Assembly: GCA_025359355.1 (NCBI GenBank)
Contig: JANYGR010000479.1
Location: forward strand, 1 to 5,970
Direction of reading: 5' to 3'
Source of the DNA: Bacteroidota bacterium
GTDB taxonomy: Bacteria; Bacteroidota; Bacteroidia; B-17B0; Aurantibacillaceae
DNA length: 5,970 nt
The notes below the pieces were generated by a model. The model did not search any database. It saw nothing but the letters and a program-made list of their open reading frames with translations, and had not been told where the DNA came from. Shown here piece by piece: positions 1-5,970 of the stretch; within the stretch, counting starts at the first letter, position 1; each line of letters begins with the position of its first letter. The translations under genes and the position numbers were made by a program.

Positions 1-19
1 AAACAGCCATGGCAGTAGC

Positions 20-865
20 ATGAGAAAAAGCAATTGTATATTTTATATTTTGACTGCAACACTATTTTTTTTTAGTTGTCAAAATAACGATGCTGTTTTC
101 TTAAAAGAACTAAAACAACAGAATGTGTTTTTGGAAGAGCAGTTAGTTCAGCTTAAGAATGTTATTAAACAAAAAGCTGATGTGAGTGCTGCAACTAAAG
201 CCTATGCTAATGTTTATTTTAAACAAGATTCATTAACTGCATTGTTTTTAATACAATTAGAAAAGTTAAATGAAACAGACATTGATAAAAAGTATACAAA
301 CTACATTGAAAAGTTAAATATTCATTTTAGTAACTCTTTCAAAACTCCAGTAACAAAGGTTTTTCGTGAAGACGAACAGTCTATCTTTTTAAAAAAAGAT
401 TCATTACTATTTATGGCAAAAGATGTAGCTGTAAAAAAAGAAATTATCAAAAAAAATATTCTTCAGCATCATATAGTAGTTGTACAAATATATATAGGTA
501 GTGTTGGGAGTTGTTGTATTAGATTTTCAAGACCAAATTATTTTGGTTACCGTTTAACCATAGAAAAAAACACATCTGACTTTTTATTAAATCTTAAATG
601 TTATGATAATGATTACATACAATATTTCACACACATAGAATTTATATCGCTACAATGTATAAAAATAAATCACCCTTATAGTGATAATGAGTATATTACT
701 CTAAAATCTGAACTAATAGAAACATACAATAAAAAAGATGCTTTAATAATGCGCACTAAGCCATTAGAAAAAGGCTTCTATCGCATCAATTGCAACAAAT
801 TATCAATTTCAGAAGTAGGAAGATTAATTAAAGAAACAACCTATTATGACTTTGAAATCAACTAA
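20..865 (+). CDS. Hypothetical lipoprotein with N-terminal coiled coil, function unknown
   Basis: I do not recognise this 281-aa protein. Seen: a lipoprotein signal peptide with basic residues R2 and K3, a hydrophobic stretch at about residues 6-18 and a relaxed Bacteroidota-type lipobox F-F-S-C ending at Cys20, so the mature protein should be anchored in the envelope. The next residues, Q-N-N-D, loosely resemble the polar/acidic signals that send Bacteroidota lipoproteins to the cell surface, but the match is weak. Residues about 28-53 have heptad spacing of Leu/Val/Ile and probably form a coiled coil. Residues to about 150 look helical and Lys-rich; the rest looks beta-rich. It contains five further cysteines (165, 166, 194, 213, 258) and no tryptophan. 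ATG 20 is chosen because the signal peptide begins there, although the frame is open back to base 2. The 91-bp gap and the inverted repeat downstream suggest it is transcribed separately from the sigma factor gene. Coding status is solid; function is unknown. Confidence 0.85.
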   Translation: MRKSNCIFYILTATLFFFSCQNNDAVFLKELKQQNVFLEEQLVQLKNVIKQKADVSAATKAYANVYFKQDSLTALFLIQLEKLNETDIDKKYTNYIEKLNIHFSNSFKTPVTKVFREDEQSIFLKKDSLLFMAKDVAVKKEIIKKNILQHHIVVVQIYIGSVGSCCIRFSRPNYFGYRLTIEKNTSDFLLNLKCYDNDYIQYFTHIEFISLQCIKINHPYSDNEYITLKSELIETYNKKDALIMRTKPLEKGFYRINCNKLSISEVGRLIKETTYYDFEIN

Positions 866-906
866 TGTATCTTATTCAAAACTAAAAACTTACAACTAGT
901 AACTTA

Positions 907-923
907 AAAAAGGTTACCTTTTT
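907..923. promoter_or_regulatory. Perfect inverted repeat upstream of sigma factor gene (candidate promoter/operator)
   Basis: AAAAAGGT, one central T, then ACCTTTTT: two perfect 8-bp arms. Two further T-A pairs are possible on the outside if one A is bulged (904-925). The site ends 33 bp before the ATG of the sigma factor gene, a position suited to a -35 element or operator. ECF sigma factors commonly autoregulate, so a role in control of the 957-2638 operon is plausible but inferred. A GTAAC at 899-903 is inverted relative to GTTAC at 913-917. No canonical Bacteroidota TTTG/TAnnTTTG promoter was found in this gap. A short terminator for the upstream gene is possible, but a 1-nt loop and a weak A/T stem make that less likely. 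Confidence 0.4.
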
Positions 924-956
924 AATTAATTGGTATTAATCTAAACAAAAGACTTT

Positions 957-1517
957 ATGTCGAAAGTAGCGTACACCGACCTTGAATTTATTGAAGGGCT
1001 CAAGCATAATAACGATGCGGTGTTACGGGCTTTATATAAAAAGTATTATAACCTCGTTCTTAAATATGTTGTAAACAATAGTGGTAGCAGTGAAGCCGCG
1101 GCCGATATTTATCAAGAAACCTTGATTGTATTGTACGAAAACGTCCAAAAACCAACATTTGAACTAAATTGTCAATTACAAACCTTTATTTTTTCGATTG
1201 CTAAACGCTTATGGCTCAAACAACTTCGTGGAAATAGTCATTTAGCAAGGTTTAACGAAGGCGAAGAAGAAGATGTTGTTGATGTATCAGACGAAATAAC
1301 AGATCACTTAAAAAAAGAATCGGACATTTTAAAAATGAATGCCTGTATGGAAAATTTGGGCGAACCCTGCAAAACTATTTTAAAAGACTTTTATGTGTAT
1401 AAATTAAGTATGGATGAGATTTCTGAAAAATTCGGATATACCAATTCAGATAATGCTAAAACACAAAAGTATAAATGTTTACAACGTTTGAAACGGTATT
1501 TTTTTGAAGATAAATAA
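957..1517 (+). CDS. RNA polymerase sigma-70 factor, ECF-like
   Basis: This 186-aa protein has the two-domain layout of small (ECF-type) sigma factors, which direct RNA polymerase to stress or envelope regulons. Region 2 spans about residues 20-92: a helix with L-Y-K-K-Y-Y (26-31), the D-I-Y-Q-E-T segment (50-55) typical of region 2.2 core binding, and F-S-I-A-K-R-L-W (79-86) in the -10 recognition part. An acidic linker (about 100-118, E/D-rich) follows. Region 4 is at about 130-182, with the helix-turn-helix K-L-S-M-D-E-I-S-E-K-F-G-Y (149-161) and a basic end L-K-R-Y. The variant N-S-D-N-A-K-T-Q-K after the turn is, from memory, common in Bacteroidota sigma factors. The start has no clear Shine-Dalgarno sequence, which is normal for the phylum. 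It lies 29 bp upstream of a membrane protein with an anti-sigma-like N-terminus, the usual sigma/anti-sigma order. Family call is sure; the regulon is unknown. Confidence 0.95.
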   Translation: MSKVAYTDLEFIEGLKHNNDAVLRALYKKYYNLVLKYVVNNSGSSEAAADIYQETLIVLYENVQKPTFELNCQLQTFIFSIAKRLWLKQLRGNSHLARFNEGEEEDVVDVSDEITDHLKKESDILKMNACMENLGEPCKTILKDFYVYKLSMDEISEKFGYTNSDNAKTQKYKCLQRLKRYFFEDK

Positions 1518-1546
1518 TATAAAAGGCCTATAAAATAGAAAGAGAC

Positions 1547-2638
1547 ATGAGAACGGCAGAATTATTTGATAATTACTTATTTGGAAATATTTCAGGCGCT
1601 GACAAACAAGCATTCGAAGCTCGTTTGCAGTCAGACACTGAATTTGCTTTAGCATTTGATAAGCACAAAACCTTGATTGAAGGGCTTAATCAGCATGAAC
1701 AGCGCACGCATTTAAAGCAAATTCTTTCTACCATTCATAATCAAGAATACGGGAAAGACGCTAATATTATTTCTATTAAAAAAGAAAATTTTATTGAAAA
1801 ACATGGTAAAACATTTGCCGTTGCTGCTTCTGTAGCTGTAATTGCGGTTTTAGGAACTCTTACACTTTTAAGTACTGGTGGTTACTTATTAAAACAACAA
1901 AGTAACGATATCACCGATTTAAAACGTGATGTTACTGAATTAAAATACTCTCAAGATGCAATTATAGAGGGCATTACAGATGCTTCTAAAAATCGCATTA
2001 AAAAATATGCACCTGCAAACATTGAAGGCACTGGCTTTGCATTAAACAATAAAGGTTATTTCATTACAAGTTGGCACATGGTAAAAAATGCAGACTCTGT
2101 ATTTGTTACTAATGGCTCACTTGACAGAGCATCTGCTAAATTAATTACTAGTAATCCTCAATTAGACATTGCTATTTATAAGATAGAAAATTGTGATGCT
2201 TTAAAAAGCATTGTATTTCCTTTTTCATTTAAATCAAACACTTCCGAAATTGGTGATAAAATATTTACCCTTGGATATCCACGCAGAGATGCTGTTTATG
2301 GAGAAGGCGCTTTAAGTTCAATGACTGGATTTAATAATGACACCAGCATGTATCAAATTTCAATTCCTGTAAATCCAGGAAACAGCGGTGGTCCATTAAT
2401 GGACGATCAGGGTACAATTATTGGCGTAATTAGAGGTAAATTAACGTCGTCAGAAGGAACTGGTTATGCTATAAAATCAGACTTAATACAACAAACCATT
2501 AATGCATTAGAAAATGATTCGTTGAAAAAAGAATTAACTTTAGATACTAAGAAATCAAGCTTACGTGGCTTAAAACGTAGCGAACAAGTGAAACGCATTC
2601 AGCCGTTTGTATTTAACGTTATGGTTTACAAAAAATAA
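1547..2638 (+). CDS. Membrane-anchored trypsin-like serine protease with anti-sigma-like N-terminus
   Basis: This 363-aa single-pass membrane protein probably senses an envelope signal for the sigma factor encoded just upstream. Seen: residues 1-65 are a helical cytoplasmic segment (L-F-D-N-Y-L-F-G near residue 6, then A-F-E-A-R-L) resembling N-termini of Bacteroidota anti-sigma factors; one membrane helix at about 89-115; a short coiled coil at about 119-134; then a trypsin/HtrA-like (S1C-type) domain from about 150 to 325. The triad looks intact: His177 in T-S-W-H, Asp207 in L-D-I-A-I-Y, and Ser280 in G-N-S-G-G-P-L. There is no PDZ domain; a basic tail (about 335-363) ends the protein. The ATG follows a purine-rich AGAAAGAGA, a usable ribosome site. 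Protease fold and topology are well supported. Binding of the sigma factor by the N-terminus is inferred from position and similarity. It could instead be an HtrA-like quality-control protease that is merely co-transcribed. Confidence 0.92.
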   Translation: MRTAELFDNYLFGNISGADKQAFEARLQSDTEFALAFDKHKTLIEGLNQHEQRTHLKQILSTIHNQEYGKDANIISIKKENFIEKHGKTFAVAASVAVIAVLGTLTLLSTGGYLLKQQSNDITDLKRDVTELKYSQDAIIEGITDASKNRIKKYAPANIEGTGFALNNKGYFITSWHMVKNADSVFVTNGSLDRASAKLITSNPQLDIAIYKIENCDALKSIVFPFSFKSNTSEIGDKIFTLGYPRRDAVYGEGALSSMTGFNNDTSMYQISIPVNPGNSGGPLMDDQGTIIGVIRGKLTSSEGTGYAIKSDLIQQTINALENDSLKKELTLDTKKSSLRGLKRSEQVKRIQPFVFNVMVYKK

Positions 2639-2673
2639 TTTACAAAAATAAATTCGTATTATTTAGAATTATT

Positions 2674-2706
2674 AAAATCCTCGCAATTGTGAGGATTTTT
2701 TGTTTT
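2674..2706 (+). terminator. Rho-independent terminator of the sigma factor-protease operon
   Basis: AAAATCCTC (2674-2682) pairs with GAGGATTTT (2691-2699). A G-T wobble (2683/2690) and a C-G pair (2684/2689) extend the stem to 11 pairs around an AATT loop. It runs straight into a T-rich tract at 2696-2706. It lies 35 bp after the protease stop codon and separates that operon from the M1 peptidase gene. Confidence 0.9.
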
Positions 2707-2776
2707 GATTATCGCTAATTAAATTGCATTTTTATGTTTCGTAACACTGCATTTAGCAAATGATAAACTACTCTAT

Positions 2777-5482
2777 ATGAATTTCAAACACATCTTATTT
2801 ACCACATCAATTATTGGATTTGCAGTTGCATGTTCTACTTCTAAAAAAACACAATCAAATAAAACTGTTGCTGTTGAAGAACCATCTATAACTTTAGATA
2901 CAATAAAAGTATCTGCAGAAGAGCCGCCTAAAAAGAAAATATACCAAGCTACCAATACAAAGCTAAACGATATTATCCACACTAAATTATGGGTAAGTTT
3001 TGACTGGCAAAAATCTCAATTAAATGGAAAGGCAGAACTTGAAGTGAAGCCCTATTTTTATGCTACAAGTATGCTCTATCTAAATGCTAGAGGCATGGAT
3101 ATCAAATCAGTTCAGCTATTTGAAAAATCAACCGTGGGCGCTAAAGCATCATTAAAGGCTAAAGAATACGAACAAAAAATTGATTTAACTGAGAAACCAA
3201 ATACTTATAAATACGAAAACGATTCGTTAAAAATAAATTTAGGTAGAGAATATTCTTCTAAAGAAACATATTATGTAACGATAGAATATGTTGCTAAACC
3301 TAATGAATTAAAAAAGGGTGGCAGTAATGCAATCTCTGATGATAAAGGCTTATACTTTATCAACCCAACAGGAAGCGATCCTTCTAAAATGCCGCAAATA
3401 TGGACACAGGGCGAAACTCAATCAAACTCAGCATGGTTTCCTACCATAGATAACCCTACAGAAAAAATGACCGATGAAATTTACATGACGGTTGATAATA
3501 AATACATTACACTATCTAACGGTTTATTAACGGACTCTAAAAAAAATGCAGATGGTACACGTACCGATCATTGGAAAATGGATTTACCGCATGCGCCGTA
3601 TTTAGTGATGATGGCAGTTGGTGAATTTAAAAAAGTAATTGATGAACCTTGGAATGGAAAAGAAGTTTCGTATTATGTAGAAAAAGAATATGAGCCTCAT
3701 GCAAAAGCTATTTTTGGTAAAACAAAAAAAATGATTGAGTTTTATTCGACTAAGCTTGGAGTTCCCTATGCTTGGCCTAAATACGCTCAAATAGTTGTAC
3801 GCGATTATGTGAGTGGAGCAATGGAAAATACATCCGCAACCTTACATGGCGATTTTGTATGTTACCAAACAACTCGCGAAATGATTGATGAAGCTAAAGG
3901 TGAATCTACCATTGCGCACGAATTATTTCATCAATGGTTTGGAGATTTAGCAAGTTGCGAGAGCTGGAGTAACATAACCCTCAACGAATCGTTTGCAACT
4001 TACGGCGAATATCTTTGGGAAGAATTTGAGCACGGAAGAGATGCCGCTGATGATCATCATGCTGATTCGAGAAGAGGATATTGGGCTACTTCAGAAAGAA
4101 AACATGTAGACTTAGTTCGCTTTGATTATGAGGATAGAGAAGATATGTTTGACGGGATTAGCTACAACAAAGGCGGACAAATATTACACATGTTACGAAA
4201 ATATGTTGGTGATGATGCTTTTTTTGCTTCTTTAAAATTATACCTTGAAAAAAATAAATTTAAAACAGCTGAAGCTCATGATTTGCGTTTGGCATTTGAA
4301 GAAGTAACTGGCGAGGATTTAAACTGGTTTTTTAACGAATGGTATTTTGCTAAAGGACATCCCGAATTAGATATTAAAAAATCTTATGATGCAACGACAA
4401 AAAAATTAACGCTAACAATAACACAACAACAAGATTTTAAAATATCGCCTTTATATAAATTACCTATAGACCTTGATATTTATACAAATGAAAAAAAAGA
4501 ACGTAAACGTATATGGATAGATGATGTAAAAAATACGTTTACATTTGATGTAGCTTCTAATCCAAACCTTGTAAACGTTGATGCTGAAAGACAATTATTA
4601 GCAAAACTAACTTACGAAAAAACTAAAGAGGAATATGTATTTCAATATAAAAACGCACCATTGTGGGGCGATAGAGATGAAGCTTTAAATTATTTTGAAA
4701 AACATTTAGATGATAAAGCAATTTATAACTTAGTAAAAACGATTGCTGAAAAAGATTTATGGAAAGAATTTAGAAAAGATGCAATCGCAATGCTAGCAGA
4801 TAAAACAAAAGGCAACGAAGTTGACCCGATAGCTATCGGGTTAAAACCATTATTTATTTCAATATATAAAAATGATCCTATTACAACTGTAAAAGCAAGC
4901 GCTTTAAATGCTTTAACGAAAAACTATAGTGGTAATGATTTGAACACCTTATACGAAAGCGCTTTAACAGAACAATCATACGCTATAGTTGCTGAAGGCT
5001 TAGCTGGTATTTCTAAAAGTAATCCAGAGTTAGCTTTACAAAAAGCCAAAGCTCTTGAAAGCGAAACATCTGCCAAAATTATGTATGCTCTTGCTGATTT
5101 ATATACTACGTCTGGCAACGATGATAACGCGGCTTATTTTAGGAAATCAAAAAGTGAATTTACAGGATTTGCATTAATTGGATATGCCAATATGTATGGT
5201 AAATTTTTGAAACGTTGTACAAAGCCACAAACAGCTATTGATGGGGCTAACGATTTTGCAGCTATTGCTAATACAGATAATAAATATGTAAAATATACTG
5301 CCTTAAAAGTATTGAAAGATAATGTATTGAAAACATGGCAAGACAAAGAAGATAAATTAAATGTAGCTATAGAAAAAGCAAAAGCAACAAATGCCGATAT
5401 ATCTACTTTAACAACCGAACTAAAAACGGTATCAGATACTAAAAAACAAATTTTAGATATTTATAATTCAATAAAGAAATAA
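2777..5482 (+). CDS. M1 family zinc metallopeptidase (aminopeptidase), lipoprotein
   Basis: This 901-aa enzyme should remove N-terminal residues from peptides at the cell envelope. It starts with a lipoprotein signal peptide ending A-V-A-C (Cys19), followed by a polar linker to about residue 50. The N-terminal beta domain carries Q-G-E (211-213), matching the M1 glutamate that binds the substrate amine. The catalytic domain has G-A-M-E-N (347-351), H-E-L-F-H (His381, Glu382, His385) and N-E-S-F-A with Glu404, giving the full HExxH-x18-E zinc site, plus Tyr463 in S-Y-N-K-G-G as the likely transition-state tyrosine. A small beta domain (about 540-620) and an alpha-helical, HEAT-like region (about 630-840) follow; the last 45 residues look like coiled coil. 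The domain order fits a full-length M1 enzyme. The gene is preceded by a terminator, so it has its own promoter; TATGTTTC at 2733-2740 is a weak -7-like candidate. Family and activity are secure; substrates are unknown. An 18-bp palindrome lies within codons 683-689. Confidence 0.97.
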   Translation: MNFKHILFTTSIIGFAVACSTSKKTQSNKTVAVEEPSITLDTIKVSAEEPPKKKIYQATNTKLNDIIHTKLWVSFDWQKSQLNGKAELEVKPYFYATSMLYLNARGMDIKSVQLFEKSTVGAKASLKAKEYEQKIDLTEKPNTYKYENDSLKINLGREYSSKETYYVTIEYVAKPNELKKGGSNAISDDKGLYFINPTGSDPSKMPQIWTQGETQSNSAWFPTIDNPTEKMTDEIYMTVDNKYITLSNGLLTDSKKNADGTRTDHWKMDLPHAPYLVMMAVGEFKKVIDEPWNGKEVSYYVEKEYEPHAKAIFGKTKKMIEFYSTKLGVPYAWPKYAQIVVRDYVSGAMENTSATLHGDFVCYQTTREMIDEAKGESTIAHELFHQWFGDLASCESWSNITLNESFATYGEYLWEEFEHGRDAADDHHADSRRGYWATSERKHVDLVRFDYEDREDMFDGISYNKGGQILHMLRKYVGDDAFFASLKLYLEKNKFKTAEAHDLRLAFEEVTGEDLNWFFNEWYFAKGHPELDIKKSYDATTKKLTLTITQQQDFKISPLYKLPIDLDIYTNEKKERKRIWIDDVKNTFTFDVASNPNLVNVDAERQLLAKLTYEKTKEEYVFQYKNAPLWGDRDEALNYFEKHLDDKAIYNLVKTIAEKDLWKEFRKDAIAMLADKTKGNEVDPIAIGLKPLFISIYKNDPITTVKASALNALTKNYSGNDLNTLYESALTEQSYAIVAEGLAGISKSNPELALQKAKALESETSAKIMYALADLYTTSGNDDNAAYFRKSKSEFTGFALIGYANMYGKFLKRCTKPQTAIDGANDFAAIANTDNKYVKYTALKVLKDNVLKTWQDKEDKLNVAIEKAKATNADISTLTTELKTVSDTKKQILDIYNSIKK
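4824..4841. repeat. 18-bp perfect palindrome inside the M1 peptidase gene
   Basis: ACCCGATAGCTATCGGGT is its own reverse complement over all 18 bases and is more G+C-rich than its surroundings. It falls in frame and encodes D-P-I-A-I-G (residues 683-688) in the C-terminal helical region. From memory, CCCGATAGCTATCGGG-type palindromes recur in flavobacterial genomes, which would make this a repeat-family insertion. That recurrence cannot be checked here, and only one copy is in the window. Confidence 0.7.
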
Positions 5483-5489
5483 ACGTTGA

Positions 5490-5516
5490 ACGTCATGCTG
5501 AACTTGTTTCAGCATC
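5490..5516 (+). repeat. Left copy of 27-bp palindromic inverted repeat
   Basis: It runs from ACGTC to GCATC and is identical over 27 bp to the reverse complement of 5839-5865. It contains a hairpin with stem ATGCTGAA (5495-5502) and TTCAGCAT (5508-5515) around loop CTTGT. Lying 7 bp past the M1 peptidase stop, it would fold at the 3' end of that mRNA and could stabilise or weakly terminate it, although no T-tract follows. Confidence 0.9.
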
Positions 5517-5528
5517 TCATATAAAAAC

Positions 5529-5821
5529 ATGAAACTTACTAATGCGTTTGTTTACATTATGTCAAATAAAAATGTAACAACATTTATATTGGTGTAACAA
5601 ATGATATAGAGCGAAGAGTAAAAGAACATAAAGAAGGAAATGGTTCAGAATTCACAGCCAAATATAACCTAACCTATTTATTATATTACGAAACAATAAG
5701 CGGCATCAAAACAGCTATTAGTAGAGAAAAGCAACTTAAAAATTGGCACAGAGAATGGAAAATAAATTTAATAAAAGAATTAAATCCTACAATGATGTAT
5801 TTAGCAACTGATTGGAATTAA
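5529..5821 (+). pseudogene. GIY-YIG nuclease family gene, disrupted by one-base frameshift
   Basis: From ATG 5529 the frame reads M-K-L-T-N-A-F-V-Y-I-M-S-N-K-N-V-T-T-F and then meets a stop at 5595-5597, leaving a 22-residue product. Adding one T in the TTT run at 5583-5585 restores a 97-codon reading frame ending at TAA 5819-5821. The restored protein is a minimal GIY-YIG domain: V-Y-I (8-10) and F-Y-I-G (19-22) form the signature, followed by the catalytic-type arginine in I-E-R-R (about residues 29-30), His34 in K-E-H, and the metal-binding glutamate in S-R-E-K-Q-L-K-N-W (Glu67). Small proteins of this type occur in many Bacteroidota, often annotated as GIY-YIG nucleases or endonucleases. 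The downstream part has no early ATG in frame, so it is probably not translated. Intact coding quality after the break suggests a recent mutation, or a sequencing error in the T run. It is enclosed by inverted repeats. Confidence 0.85.
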
Positions 5822-5838
5822 TTAAAACTAATTTGTGG

Positions 5839-5865
5839 GATGCTGAAACAAGTTCAGCATGACGT
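5839..5865 (-). repeat. Right copy of 27-bp palindromic inverted repeat
   Basis: This is the exact reverse complement of 5490-5516. Its hairpin has stem ATGCTGAA (5840-5847) and TTCAGCAT (5853-5860) with loop ACAAG. It begins 17 bp after the stop of the GIY-YIG remnant. Confidence 0.9.
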
Positions 5866-5895
5866 AACTTAAAAAAATAAATATAATAACACAAG

Positions 5896-5923
5896 CCTCT
5901 ATGTCCTTTATGTGACTATGTGG
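5896..5923 (+). repeat. Short degenerate tandem repeats before the last gene
   Basis: CCTCTATGT (5896-5904) and CCTTTATGT (5905-5913) are adjacent 9-mers differing at one base, followed by a partial third unit, GACTATGTGG. The block lies 24 bp before the start at 5948. Similar CTTTGTG-type repeats are, from memory, common upstream of Bacteroidota genes. Function is unknown; a promoter or leader role is possible. Confidence 0.4.
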
Positions 5924-5947
5924 TTTTAAACAAATAACAACAACAAC

Positions 5948-5970
5948 ATGAAAACTCTATTTTTAATTTC
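5948..5970 (+). CDS. Start of a probable exported protein, cut by window end
   Basis: Seven full codons are visible, M-K-T-L-F-L-I, with the next codon (TC-) most likely serine. A lysine followed by hydrophobic residues is the usual beginning of a signal peptide. The leader ACAAATAACAACAACAACATG is A/C-rich with no Shine-Dalgarno sequence, typical of Bacteroidota starts. Nothing can be said of the product. Confidence 0.55.

Larger units (their letters stand above)
5490..5865. mobile_element. Candidate repeat-flanked GIY-YIG module (REP-like, 376 bp)
   Basis: A 27-bp sequence at 5490-5516 recurs as an exact inverted copy at 5839-5865. Between them is only a small GIY-YIG nuclease gene (5529-5821, frameshifted), 12 bp from the left copy and 17 bp from the right. 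Each copy is itself a hairpin. The plan recalls REP palindromes flanking RAYT transposases, but the enzyme family differs. It starts 7 bp after the M1 peptidase stop codon. No target-site duplication is evident: the bases outside the repeats (TTGA on the left, AACT on the right) do not match. That the unit moves, or once moved, is inference. Confidence 0.6.

Noticed and set aside
2704..2740. TTTG (2704-2707) and TATGTTTC (2733-2740) as a Bacteroidota promoter for the M1 peptidase gene
   Set aside because: The spacer is 25 bp, longer than the usual 19-21, and the last base of the -7 box differs. It is mentioned only as a weak candidate.
2749..2761. Inverted repeat CATTT-AGC-AAATG upstream of the M1 peptidase gene
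   Set aside because: The 5-bp AT-rich arms are expected by chance in sequence of this composition.
2773..2982. Minus-strand ORF of 69 codons opposite the 5' end of the M1 peptidase gene
   Set aside because: It is wholly antisense to a certain coding region, with no recognisable domain or start signal; a shadow frame.
3602..3790. Minus-strand ORF of 62 codons inside the M1 peptidase gene
   Set aside because: Antisense to the catalytic domain, with Phe-rich low-complexity content that follows from A-rich coding on the other strand.
4924..5346. Two minus-strand ORFs of 64 and 70 codons near the 3' end of the M1 peptidase gene
   Set aside because: Both are antisense to a well-supported reading frame and show no domain, signal peptide or ribosome site.
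5490..5865. CRISPR array or attachment site reading of the 27-bp repeats
   Set aside because: There are only two copies, in inverted orientation and about 320 bp apart around a gene. That is not an array, and no integrase is present.

Overview
The window looks like chromosomal DNA from an AT-rich member of the Bacteroidota, most likely a flavobacterium. The evidence is the low G+C (roughly one third by eye), lipoproteins with relaxed Bacteroidota-style lipoboxes, starts with little or no Shine-Dalgarno sequence, a Bacteroidota-type small sigma-70 factor and a lipid-anchored M1 aminopeptidase. All complete genes lie on the + strand. The genus cannot be fixed from the sequence.

Layout. (1) 20-865 encodes an unrecognised 281-aa lipoprotein with a short coiled coil behind the anchor. 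(2) 866-956 is intergenic and holds a perfect inverted repeat centred on GGTTACC, a candidate control site for the next gene. (3) 957-1517 encodes an ECF-like sigma factor. It is followed after 29 bp by 1547-2638, a single-pass membrane protein with an anti-sigma-like cytoplasmic N-terminus and a trypsin/HtrA-like extracytoplasmic domain whose Ser-His-Asp residues are intact. The two probably form one operon that passes an envelope signal to transcription. A strong intrinsic terminator at 2674-2706 closes it. (4) 2777-5482 encodes a 901-aa M1 metallopeptidase lipoprotein with all zinc and catalytic motifs. An 18-bp perfect palindrome is embedded in frame in its C-terminal helical region. (5) 5490-5865 is a compact 376-bp module: a 97-codon GIY-YIG nuclease gene, broken by a one-base frameshift, between two inverted copies of a 27-bp palindromic repeat. 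(6) 5866-5970 holds short degenerate repeats and the first codons of another exported protein cut off by the window end.

The sigma factor and membrane protease are the only clear functional unit. The M1 peptidase is probably an independent housekeeping enzyme for peptide use at the cell envelope. The most unusual parts are the repeat-flanked GIY-YIG module, which resembles the REP/RAYT arrangement but with a different nuclease family, and the sensor that joins an anti-sigma-like segment and a protease in one polypeptide.
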